Shown here: piece by piece, positions 1 through 9,178 of the stretch
Numbering within the stretch: the stretch's first letter is position 1
Layout: each line of letters opens with the position of its first letter
Source of the DNA: Hypomesus transpacificus
Lineage: Eukaryota > Chordata > Actinopteri > Osmeriformes > Osmeridae
DNA: 64,000 nt
Direction of reading: 5' to 3'
NCBI RefSeq assembly: GCF_021917145.1
Contig: NC_061080.1
Location: 3,701,497-3,765,496, forward strand
Position numbers and translations under genes: made by a program
The notes under the pieces: model-generated
Told to the model about the DNA's origin: nothing
Databases searched by the model: none
Seen by the model: only the letters and a program-made list of their open reading frames with translations

Positions 1-142
1 TCCACTGTGGAGGCACAGAGGCCCAGGACCCTCCCTACAGACCTGCAGGTTTTTCTGGGTAACCTTCCTCTCAGCACCAGGGAGAAGTTCAAGGCCTGGA
101 CGAGAGGGACCAGCTGCTGGGCCTCCTCTCTGGATCTCACAG
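1..142. other. possible partial exon at the window edge, strand unresolved
   Basis: On the plus strand a good acceptor (pyrimidines then CTACAG, ending at 40) and a good donor (CACAG/GTATGG at 142/143) bracket 102 bases that are open in one frame. The minus strand of the same stretch is also open, and a tail exon of the NLR gene could lie here. I recognise no family in either reading. The base composition is clearly more GC-rich than the following intron, which is why it is listed. Confidence 0.2.
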
Positions 143-361
143 GTATGGTTTCACACACATGCTGGAAGAACTCACACATATCTTCGCAGCTGAAACAAGA
201 CAACATTTTCAGTGCAATTATAATACATATGTCCACTTGTATTCAGTATTTTAAACCATTTCCAAACACGAATCAGATATAGAAACGTATCAGTAATTAT
301 TTTATCTCTCTAATTAGAAATGTTGATTAAGAGACACACATTATAATGACAACACACTAAC

Positions 362-814
362 CTGAGCTGTGAGATGTAGGGTAGACACGGGAGGAAACTC
401 CTCACTTCACTCTCTACATCTGACCAGCCCATCAGCTCTACTGGTTTCTTCTCTGGTTGGAGTTTCAGCACTTCTAAGAGGAGGGAGGCTTTTCTCTTTG
501 AGAGGTCTATGGACCAGACTGCAGGAGCAGCGGACTGGTAAACTGACTGTAATGCTGGAAGGACACTCCTGCCTGTTTGAGTCTCATAGTTCTTCACATG
601 GGAGTACAGGTCCAGCAGGACGTCAGACTGATAATAATCTTGATTTTCATCATTATTAATCATGTCCCTGAAAGGGAAAGTCTTGTAACTGCACAATGAT
701 GATATCAGCTTCAGGGTCTTCTCTCTTGTCTGATCCTCCCATTGTGTTGCTTGAGACAGGAGAACCACCAGGAACTTAACGATTTTTTCATTTTGATCCC
801 AGTTTATATTAAAA
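362..814 (-). CDS. NLR repeat module 5 (cassette type B)
   Basis: A 453-base symmetric exon with acceptor CATGTTGCAG/TTTTAA at 815/814 and donor CTCAG/GTTAGT at 362/361. Type B start FNINWDQNEKIVKFLVVLL. It is eight residues longer than module 2 because of an acidic insertion (MINNDENQDYYQ) before the common block. It is the last module seen; the phase-2 donor implies at least one more exon beyond the left edge or in 1-300. Confidence 0.78.
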
Positions 815-3800
815 CTGCAACATGGACAGCACAAACAAATTCAGGTATACATAGAAAATGCACCATATGCACAATATTTGGAAATGATCATGAATAAATA
901 AATATATATATATTATAATTAATATTTATATTATATTATATATGGAAAGGATATCCACCAGGGAACTAATGGGTTCTTTCTCTATAAACCAGTCTGGATC
1001 AAAACTGCAACATGGACAACACAATCAAATTCAAGTATATTATTATAATGCACGATAACATCAAACTCTAAATTAGTCAATGGGGTTATGCAAACTATTT
1101 GGAAATAATGAAAGAATCCTGAAAAAAATTTAATAGAAAACATATTAAAAAGAATTAACGTAAAGATGAAAATCCACTCACCTGAGCTGTGAGATGTAGG
1201 GCAGACACGGGAGGAAACTCCTCACTTCATTCTCTTCATCTGACCAGCCCCTCAGCTCTACTGGTTTCTTCTCTGGTTGGAGTTTCAGCACTTCTAGGAG
1301 GATGGAGGCTTTTCTCTCTGAGAGGTCTATGAACCAGACTGAAGGAGCAGCTGACTGGTAAACTGACTGTAATGCTGGAAGGACACTCCTGCCTGTTTGA
1401 GTCTCATAGTCCTTCACATGGGAGCACAGGTCCAGCAGGAAGTCAGATTCCTGGTGGTGGTATAGAGTTGACAGAGATAGTATTCTCCCAATGGTTGTCA
1501 CTATGATCTCTCTCTCATGAAGAGCTGCTTGCAGACATAAACTCAATAGAAATGTCTTCTCCTTCTTCCCCCACTCTTTAGGAGATATTCCCTGATCCTG
1601 TGAATGTGTGAATCTGCAAAAACAGTCAAAAACAAAAATCACAAGTGAACACTACTGTCATTATCACTTCATGACAAAGTGATGTACTCCATGCAATTCT
1701 GCACATACTGGTACACAAAAGGGAAAGTTTGTACAGAGAGTTGCACCAGTTATATTGTAAGAATTCACTGAACCCACAAATTTATAATGAGTAAATATGG
1801 TTAGGTCAAATATTGTTAAATGGTGACAAAGAATTTTCTAAAAGGAAATTGAAAGAATAACAAAACTGTGAACAAAACGTTCATTTGTATTTGAACTATT
1901 TGCAAACAACCATCTCTTGTGACTTTCCAAAAAACAAACCTCAAAATTACATATTTAACTACTGAAATTATCAGACTGGAACATGATGAAAAGCCACACA
2001 CTTGAGCTGTGAGATGTAGGGCAGACACTGAAGGAAACTCCACACTTCAATCTCTTCATCTGACCAGCCCCTCAGCTCTACTGGTTTCCTCTCTGGTTGG
2101 AGTTTCAGCACTTCTAGAAGGATAAAGGCCTTCCTCTCTGAGAGGTCTATAGACCAGACTGCAGGAGCAGCTGACTGGTAAACTGACTGTAATGCTGGAA
2201 GGACTCTCCTGCCTGTTATAGTCTCATAGTCATTCACATGGGAGTACAGGTCCAGCAGGAAGTCAGATTCCTGGTGGTGGTATAGAGTTGACAGAGATAG
2301 TATTCTCCCAATGGTTGTCACTATGATCTCTCTCTCATGAAGAGCTGCTTGCAGACATAAACTCAGTAGAAATATCTTCTCCTTCTTCTTCCACTCTTTA
2401 GGAGACATTCCCTTATCCTGTGATGGTGTAAATCTGCAAAAACAGTCAAAAGTGAAAATGACAAGTGAATGACAAGTATCACTTTATGACAAAGTTATAA
2501 ACTAAATGTAATTCTGCACATACTGGTACACAGAAGGGAACGTTTATACAGAGAGTTGCACCATTACTATTGCTTAAACAAGTTGTTAAATGACTTGGAT
2601 TACAATGTTTACTCACTAACCTGAGCATTGGGATGTAGGGCAGACACTGGAGGAAACTCCTCACTTCACTCTCTTCATCTGACCAGCCCTTCAGAGCTAC
2701 TAGTTTCTTCTCTGGTTGGAGTTTCAGCACTTCTAGGAAGATGGAGGTTTTTCTCTCTGAGAGGTCTACGAACCAGATTGCAGGAGCTGACTGGTAAACT
2801 GACTGTAATGCTGGAAGGACACTCCTGCCTGTTTGAGTCTCATAGTTCTTCACATGGGAGTACAGGTCCAGCAGGAAGTCAGATTGATCACAATTCACAT
2901 TCCTGAAGGGGAAAGTCTCATAACTGCACACTGATGACAGCAGCTTCAGGGTCTTCTCTCCTGTCTGCTTCTCCCACTGTGCTGCTTGAGACAGGAGATC
3001 CACGAGGAACCAAGGGATGTCTTTCTTTGTATCCCAGTCTTCATCAAAACTGCAACATGGACAGCACAAACAAATTCAGGTATATAATGAAAATGCACCG
3101 TATTATCAAAGTCTAAATTAGTCAATGGGGTTATGCACATTATTTGAAAATTATGACAGAAACTTTATAAACATTTCATAGAAAGAATACGAAAAATGAT
3201 CAGACATGAAAACCAACTCACCGGAGCTGTGAGATGTAGGGCAGACACTGGAGGAAACTCCTCACTTCACCCTCTTCATCTGACCAGCCCTTCAGCTCTA
3301 CTGGTTCCTTTTCTGGTTGGAGTTTCAGCACTTCTAGGAGGAGGGAAGTCTTTCTCACTGAGAGGTCTATGGACCAGACTGCAGGAGCAACTGAGTGGTA
3401 AAATGACTGTAATGCTGAAAAGACACTCCTGCCTGTTTGAGTCTCATAGTCACACTTCACATGGGAGTACAGGTCCAGCAGGAAGTCAGATCCCTGGTGG
3501 TGGTATAGAGTTGACAGAGATAGTATTCTCCCAATGGTTGTCACTATGATCTCTCTGTCATGAAGAGCTGCTTGCAGACACAAATTCAGTATAAATATCT
3601 TCTCCCTATTCTTCCACTCTTCATGAGACATTTCCTGATTATGTGATGGTGTGAATCTGCAAAAACAGTCAAACGTGAAAATGACAAGCGAACACTACTC
3701 TCATTATCACTTCATGACAAAGTTATGTTCACAGTTTTCTTCCCTTCTATGTAGCCTGCCTGACCCAAACAAAACCTGTTGCTAACCTATTGTGGTGAGG

Positions 3801-6800
3801 TCAGCAAGACCACACAGAGCCAACATCTTGCCACACCTGAAGAGTGATTCAATCATATCAGACAAACCTAATCAGCCCTTGGGACACCCTCAGTATGCTG
3901 ATTACCCACCAAACGCCAATGCCAAGGAACCATAGAATTAGGGGGGGGGGACCTCCCCAATCTCAGCCCTCCTGCTAGCTTGCAAGCTTCAAAGGGTCTC
4001 CTTGAGACAACATGTCTCCAGCAACCATTTGCTATCAGTTTTGGCAGCAGTTGAACAAAGAACATACCTTAATCAGAACTTTTGAGGAAAGTTCTTCAGA
4101 CGTCACCTTTACCACGAGAGTACAAGGTGGAGAATTATGAGAGGGTATTTGTGTCATGTTTGTTACTTTGTTTTAATATTGTGTTCACTGAAATCTTGAT
4201 TCTAGTAACTACTCCTTCTTTCTGAAAGATAACCACGTCATTCTTGGTATGTACACAAAGCTCTCATAATAAAACAATCATTCAACTATATTTTGTAACA
4301 GTACCAAGATGTCCAGAACAATATTTGAACAATCTTATGAACCAGCCAGAGACCAGATCACACCTTTGGTAGGTGTGAAGGAAGGAGGGGGGAGTTGACA
4401 ACCCAGCTTCCCCCAATCAACTTCTGACCCCAGACAGGTCCTCCCTCGAACTCTGAACTGTATAAAACTGTAAGATGACCATCAATCTCGGACTCCAGCG
4501 AAACCAACCATGGCATGCACGCCATCAGGATTGGCGTTCCAAAGGACGTCGCCCAAGCTTCTCCTGAGATTCAACTTTATAGTGATCACGACACTATCTG
4601 GACGTTTCAACAGAAGAACCAAAAACGCAATTATCATTGCGACTTGACTGAGATCCCGCAGACTCAGCCAGATGACCCGGCAGCGCAGCCGCGCTTTCAC
4701 TTCCGATTCTTCAAATGGACCTTTGGCGCAAACCGCCCTCAACCTCACTGATCAACCCCCTGATCAAACATAACTATGGCTAACGCTCTTTCCTCCCCGA
4801 CTTGGCATTGGCGTGAGCTCTGTTTAGGATTTCTGATCCATACAATTTTTGTCTTTCTTTAAGTTAGACCATTTCATTCTGTTCATTGAAACCAATATCT
4901 CATATCAAACCCATAATCTAACTTGTTCATAAGATCTGTTTACCTTACTTGAATAAATTCATTGTAAAGATATTTTGACGTGCACTGATGTTACGATTGG
5001 CTCTACACTTGAACAAATTCATTCCTAAAGATGAGACTGATTATTACATGTTAAATACAGGATTCCCTAATGTCCTAAACCAATATTAGGGTGGTGCCCC
5101 GAAACTTTATGATAAATTAAGTATTTATATTTTAACACAAGGAAACCCCGCTACACTATCTACAAAACAATATATAAGTATCAACCTTTCGTGTCTATCT
5201 TTGTGTACAGAAAAAGGGTTAACTACATGTGAAATGTACATTTACATCTATTCATTTAGCAGACACTTTTATCCAAAGCGACTTCCATGTACACCCATGG
5301 GACTCTTACTTATCCCTTTGCCAGAGGGAAGGGAATATGAAGAGCAGAGCACAGAACAAAAACGCGCATGGTATATTTTAAGTAACTCCAAATTCTCTCT
5401 AAACTAAAAAGTATTGACAAAACACTTCACCAAACAACAGACACCTTACGCACAACATGACAGGTATTTATAGCAAAGGTGGGCAGCTGGCAGACGGGAC
5501 TGGACAATATTACATCACACAAGCCCTCTACAACATCCGGAAGATCAGGATATACCTGTCTGACCATTCCACCCAGCTGCTAGTCCAAGCACTTGTCCTC
5601 TCCAAATTGGACTTCTGCAACTCTCTGCTCGCCGGTCTCTCAGCATGCGCAACCCACGAACTCCAGAGGGTTCAGGACACAGCGACCCGTCTGATCTTCA
5701 ACCTACCCAGACGCTCCCATGTTACCCCGCTCCTCATCTCCCTTCACTGGCTACCCATCACGGTCCGTATCAGATTCAAGACCCTGGTACTGACCTTCCA
5801 GGCGGGGAACGGGCCTGCACCCAACTACATCAAGTCTCTCCTCCAGATGTTAGTTCCCTCCAGGATCACAATGACTCTTACTTAGAGATGTGTTGCTCTT
5901 GTTAGTTTAGCTGTAACTGATTTAAAATTCTTGTACTCGCTGTGAAACATTTGTTTTTACTGTTGCTTGCTTTTCTACACTCTCGCACTTGCTTTTCTAC
6001 ACTCTCGCACTTTTTTGAGGTTCATGTTGTTTAATTGTAACTTGTTTAACTGCATGCTCTTATGGTTCTTCCCTTTGGCTTTTCACAATGTATGCTTCAT
6101 GTTTGGCTACCCGCAATGTTTGGGGCTATCTCGGTGTGAGGATCAGTGACCTATGCACCTTTGTAAAGCTCTTTCTTGGAAGTCGCTTTGGATAAAAGCT
6201 GCTAAATCTGCTAAATGTAAATGTCCAAGCCGACGACAATGACAACATGGTGAAGACCAATTAAGTAGGAAAACCGATAACCGTGAACAAACAGATCAAA
6301 GAAACCAAGCAACGCAACAGACTCAAAAGGACAGAGGACATAACACAGTGGCTGTGAAAATATGATCATACCTGAGTGTGTTGATATGAGTCAAACACTG
6401 TAAAATGGTGCGGATGAGATCTTCACTGAGCAGAGTGCTGTGGTCCCAGTGCAGACAGAGGTTTACCCTCTCTGGACTCTGCTTCATGACAGCTCCAGCT
6501 CTCTCAAATACTCTTTTTTTACCCACGGCTGGAAGATGCAATTCGTTTTTACAGTGACCCAGTAAGCCAATAAAGTCCCTTTCAGCCTCACAGCCCAATA
6601 AAGTTGTCCAGAGGTGACACGGCATTGAGGTGTCAGCCCTGTAATCACATTTGAAAGGATTTAATGATATATGGATGAATGAATATTGATGTATGGAAAT
6701 GTACTTTATCATTCAGGATACGGGTAACCAACTATTAATGCACATTACTCATTTTAATTATGCTCCCCAGTATACTTTTATAATGCAATAAATGATGCAC

Positions 6801-9178
6801 AGTACAAAGAGGTAATATGGGTGTGAAAGTTATGCTCAGGGTGAACCCTTTTTTCTTATTGTTCAAATATAATTTGTGTTACATAAGAACTCACCCAAGA
6901 GATTCAACATTTTGCAGACAGCCAAGTAACAGCATATGGCCCTGGTCTGACACAGTGCACTCTTCCAAATCCAGCCTTACTTTTCGTTCTTTGCACTGAT
7001 TGATCACATAGGCCACCGTACAACAATAATGAGGATCCAGATGCTCTCCACTCAGGTCGAGCTGATAGTCCAGCTTGTCCAATAGAAGCAGACAGGCCTC
7101 AGTGGATTGAGATTCATACAGACACTGGCATATAAACTGGAGATCCCATTCAGGCCATGACTCTTCAAGATTTTCGTTGTCTTGGTTTGTTTGGAGAGTA
7201 ACAAATGTGTCCACCAGTTTCTTGATGACCCAATCTGCCGTCGTCATGATTTTTTCAGCTGGTACCAGACACTTGACCATTTTAGTGTGGTTTGCATTCA
7301 GAAGTCCACACAAGAAAGGAACTATGTGTTTCATGTGTTTCCTCTCCTCAGTCAGGCACTCCTGAAGGACCACAGTGATGTTGTCTGGATTCTGTAACAG
7401 CCAAAGAGCAGCAAAGAATTCCTGTACAGTGTAGTGAAGAAATGTTGGAGATTTCCATAGCTGTGGGTGCATCCCTAACCATGATACCTCTCAAAAAAGC
7501 AAACTGGACATTGCCCTCTTCACAACAAAGTTCTGTAAAAGTCACCATCTTCTGGTGTGTTGCTGTAAAAGCAATTTCTGCCAAAGACAAAATGTTTTCC
7601 TTATTCGCAGTGACACATGTATCCAGGTGCCTTAAGGATTTGTCACAATGTTTTTGGATGCAGTGGCGTAAGATGTGGATGTACATCTCTGTTACTGTGC
7701 ACAGAGGTTTCAAAACCTGTTGTGTGCAGAAAGATATACACGCAACAATCATAAACGCATACATTGGTACATGGCAGAGACTGAACAACTCCAGGTTGCT
7801 TAAAACACTGCTCATGGACTCTGGCTTGGCACTCAGCATCCTTTTCAAGTACATTCGGATGGACTCATCACTGAAGCCTTTCACCTCCACTCTCAGAGTA
7901 GACCACTCTGACAGGACATCTTCTGATGCAACTTCTGGTCGACATGTGATCACTATCTTAGCGTCCCAAAGGAGGTCCTTCTCCACAAGTCTTTTTACCA
8001 CCGAGGGAGAAGAGAGATCTGTGAGACCATCAAATATGATGATGACGTTTTCAGAGTTCTCCTCAATATCCGTTAACACTTCTGTCTTATTTTTTTCCGG
8101 CTTACAATACAGGTCAAAGAGAAGACCTTCCAAAGTCATGGGATTTGTGATGCGTGACATCTCTCTCATGTCAAAGTAAAACATGTAATCCAGTTCTTTT
8201 GAATCTGTCTCAGTCCAGAGGTTTAACATTTGATGGGTGACAGTTGTCTTTCCAATTCCAGGTTTTCCAACCAGAAGAATTTTGTTCTGATGTGTCTTTA
8301 GCAGATCTTCTGGTGATGTTTCCTGATTGTCCACAGGAATGTAAGTCTTCAGCTTTTTGGGACGAGTTTTCTTGCTTTTTTTGCTTTTCATCTTGATTTT
8401 TGAGTGAGCTGAAGTCTCATGTGTGTCTAATACAAGAGAAGTGTAGTTGGACAGAGCTGCTTTATTGTGATTTGGTAGCATGCGACACCCGTTTTAATGC
8501 TTCTTCTTGGATATTCAAAGCTTTTGATTTCAGTTGTGCCTGATATCTGTGACAGGGTTTTGGGCCTATATTCAATTTAGAAAAAGAACACAATATATAT
8601 AATAGATGTCATTAACCAATGAAATGTTACACTGATTATACTGTGTTGCATATATCAACCATAACTCTAGCTATTGTGTAAACATTTTGCATAGTTGTAT
8701 TTATTCTATGGATATATTTACATGTGTATATGTCAGACATAGCCTATGACCATTTTAAACATTTGGTTCACATAACATAATTTCAATTCAACAACTTGCC
8801 AAGTGAATAGTTGGTTTGAAGGTCTGTGTCTTCTGTAAATGAGAAGCAGCTGATCCAGTAATGTAGGTCAAACTCCTCACTGTCCTGAGATGGACCGGTC
8901 TGCTCTAATGGTCGCTCCAAGGTCCTCTTCCTCGTAATGTCAATAATCTTCAGGAGCTCATAGCATGCTGCCTCTCCTTTATTGGTGACCCAGTCCAGTA
9001 TTTTTCTGGTTTTGTCAAAGTCGTCACATTCTGCATTGATCTTACTGACATCTTCCTCATTTAGAACCTTGCGCTGATGCAGGTTTTCCACAATAACAGA
9101 CACATTTTTGAGTTTCCCAACCAGGCGACTTCTGGCATTACGTATGTATTGTTCAGCTGATTGGTTAGTACAAGCCAT
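362..9178 (-). CDS. NLR innate immune receptor gene, CARD-NACHT-LRR plus repeat modules (3' end outside window, two apparent frameshifts)
   Basis: Reading the minus strand from 9178, the exons are 9178-8796 (CARD), 8546-6895 (linker, NACHT, start of LRR), 6638-6372 (LRR), then repeat modules 3656-3222, 3049-2621, 2433-2002, 1613-1182 and 814-362. Every junction is GT-AG and every exon from the first donor on ends in phase 2, so modules can be added or lost without breaking the frame. The family senses intracellular danger or microbial signals: CARD recruits partners, NACHT binds ATP and oligomerises, and the LRRs regulate or sense. Two single-base shifts lie in the NACHT exon (8462-8496 and about 7440-7493); the frames after each shift are clearly coding, and removing two bases makes the exon phase fit. 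The module exons are all open. It is either a recent pseudogene or a gene damaged by assembly errors. It is NLRC-like, but I cannot assign a named human orthologue. The gene continues left of base 362. Confidence 0.8.
943..1004 (-). pseudogene. relic of a type-B module exon
   Basis: On the minus strand the B-type acceptor context (CCATGTTGCAG/TTTTGAT) is followed by about 60 bases still reading FDPDWFIEKEPISSLVDIL. This matches the first residues of the B cassette (FDEDWDTKKDI). The copy then breaks off into an AT-rich run at about 896-942, with no common block and no donor. Confidence 0.65.
1182..1613 (-). CDS. NLR repeat module 4 (cassette type A)
   Basis: A 432-base symmetric exon with acceptor TTTTTGCAG/ATTCAC at 1614/1613 and donor CTCAG/GTGAGT at 1182/1181. 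It is nearly the same protein as module 3 in the amino half (SPKEWGKKEKTFLLSLCLQA), indicating a recent A-A duplication. The common block ends FLPCLPYISQLR. Confidence 0.8.
2002..2433 (-). CDS. NLR repeat module 3 (cassette type A)
   Basis: A 432-base symmetric exon with acceptor TTTTTGCAG/ATTTAC at 2434/2433. The donor has changed from the usual CTCAG/GT to CTCAA/GTGTGT (2002/2001). It is still usable by phase but weaker than in its sisters. The protein begins FTPSQDKGMSPKEWKK, and the common block ends QCLPYISQL. Confidence 0.78.
2621..3049 (-). CDS. NLR repeat module 2 (cassette type B)
   Basis: A 429-base symmetric exon with acceptor CATGTTGCAG/TTTTG at 3050/3049 and donor CTCAG/GTTAGT at 2621/2620. 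The amino half is type B (FDEDWDTKKDIPWFLVDLL, then EKTLKLLSSVCSYETFPF) and is unrelated by eye to type A. The carboxyl half is the common block, ending LQCLPYIPMLR. One alanine of the SAA run is missing. The upstream intron end is nearly identical to that of the last B module. Confidence 0.8.
3222..3656 (-). CDS. NLR repeat module 1 (cassette type A)
   Basis: A 435-base symmetric exon with acceptor TTTTTGCAG/ATTCAC at 3657/3656 and donor CTCCG/GTGAGT at 3222/3221. The amino half is type A (FTPSHNQEMSHEEWKN, then the block RILSLSTLYHHQ). The carboxyl ~85 residues are shared by all modules (SDFLLDLYSHV, LLLEVLKLQPEKE, LPYISQLR). It has an extra residue in the SHVKCDYET segment and three private substitutions around VFSALQSFYHSV, so it is the most diverged A copy. 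Confidence 0.8.
3660..5220. other. intronic DNA with LTR-like features, no gene recognised
   Basis: This is the left part of the long NLR intron. The plus strand has a TATA box (GTATAAAACT at 4460) and an AATAAA at about 4954. From 5093 it carries TGGTGCCCCGAAAC, which resembles the primer-binding site that follows a 5' LTR. A TATA, then a poly(A) signal, then a PBS-like site is the order of an LTR, but I could not define both LTR ends or any gag/pol. Two imperfect copies of 'ACTTGAA(T/C)AAATTCATT' occur near 4950 and 5007. An old, damaged LTR fragment is possible. Confidence 0.25.
5230..5292 (-). repeat. fish LINE/SINE 3' tail, reverse orientation
   Basis: The plus strand shows ATTTAGCAGACACTTTTATC followed by CAAAGCGACTTCC. 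This is the reverse complement of the conserved GTCGCTTTGGATAAAAG tail found at the 3' ends of many teleost L2-type LINEs and tailed SINEs. The insertion is therefore on the minus strand. It stands opposite to the LINE fragment that follows. Confidence 0.7.
5495..6225 (+). mobile_element. L2-type LINE fragment, 3' part
   Basis: Bases 5495-5885 encode the end of a non-LTR reverse transcriptase ORF. Recognisable blocks are LSKLDFCNSLLAGL, LQRVQDTATRLIFNLP and LISLHWLPITVRIRFK. The ORF stops at 5883. The 3' UTR follows, with a 22-bp duplication of CTTTTCTACACTCTCGCACT near 5980-6010. It ends in the conserved GTCGCTTTGGATAAAAG tail at about 6183-6220. The copy is 5'-truncated, as is usual for LINEs, and lies inside the NLR intron in the antisense direction. 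Confidence 0.8.
6372..6638 (-). CDS. NLR exon 3: LRR-type module ending in CLTHINTLR
   Basis: A 267-base symmetric exon (phase 2 in, phase 2 out) between GATTACAG/GG at 6639/6638 and CTCAG/GTATGA at 6372/6371. It encodes about 89 residues starting ADTSMPCHLW and ending LIRTILQCLTHINTLR. Its end matches the end of the downstream modules (FLQCLPYISQLR), so it is a diverged member of the same repeat family, with an LRR-like 'L.L.....s.edl...l..l..i..L' rhythm. Confidence 0.75.
6895..8546 (-). CDS. NLR exon 2: NACHT ATPase domain and first LRR, with two frame breaks
   Basis: The acceptor CTGTCACAG/ATATC at 8547/8546 opens a frame reading YQAQLKSKALNIQEEALK that stops at 8464-8462. The next coding frame is offset by one base and carries a basic stretch (KSKKSKKTRPKK), the Walker A loop GKPGIGKTT (near 8270-8244), Walker B VIIIFDGL, and the sensor region KIVITCRP. 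A second one-base offset is needed near the A/T run at about 7490. After it the protein reads LHYTVQEFFAALWLL, the diagnostic end of fish NACHT-associated helical domains, followed by a ribonuclease-inhibitor-type LRR (VRLDLEECTVSDQG). The donor CTTGG/GTGAGT lies at 6895/6894. Exon length is 1652; 1650 would fit the phases, so both shifts are single-base insertions relative to a working frame. Confidence is high for NACHT and moderate for the cause of the breaks. Confidence 0.85.
8796..9178 (-). CDS. NLR exon 1: start codon and CARD domain
   Basis: The exon starts at an ATG at 9178-9176 (context GGAAC ATG G) and encodes about 127 residues beginning MACTNQSAEQYIRNARS. The helical pattern (RSRLVGKLKNVSVIVENL, then LNEEDVSKINAE, then KTRKILDWVTNKGEAACYEL) is that of a death-fold CARD: a six-helix adaptor domain with the typical 'L..R.vl..ed...i' and 'K...l...v..kG..a...ll' signatures. 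The donor is weak (GGCAA/GTTGTT at 8796/8795). It is the only one whose phase (2) joins the acceptor at 8547 to give the continuous reading SLGK-YQAQLK. The exact CARD subclass is not resolved. Confidence 0.75.

Noticed and set aside
369..659. plus-strand ORFs over the NLR modules (also 2628-2906, 3196-3549)
   Set aside because: They recur only because the module exons recur. They are shadows of the minus-strand coding sequence.
4515..4751. 78-codon plus ORF starting MHAIRIGVPKD
   Set aside because: It has a reasonable composition but no family I know, and it lies in the LTR-like region downstream of a TATA box. Not enough to call a gene.
7442..8179. 245-codon plus-strand ORF
   Set aside because: It is antisense to the NACHT exon, whose minus-strand reading has Walker A and B motifs and splice sites. 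The plus reading has no domain.
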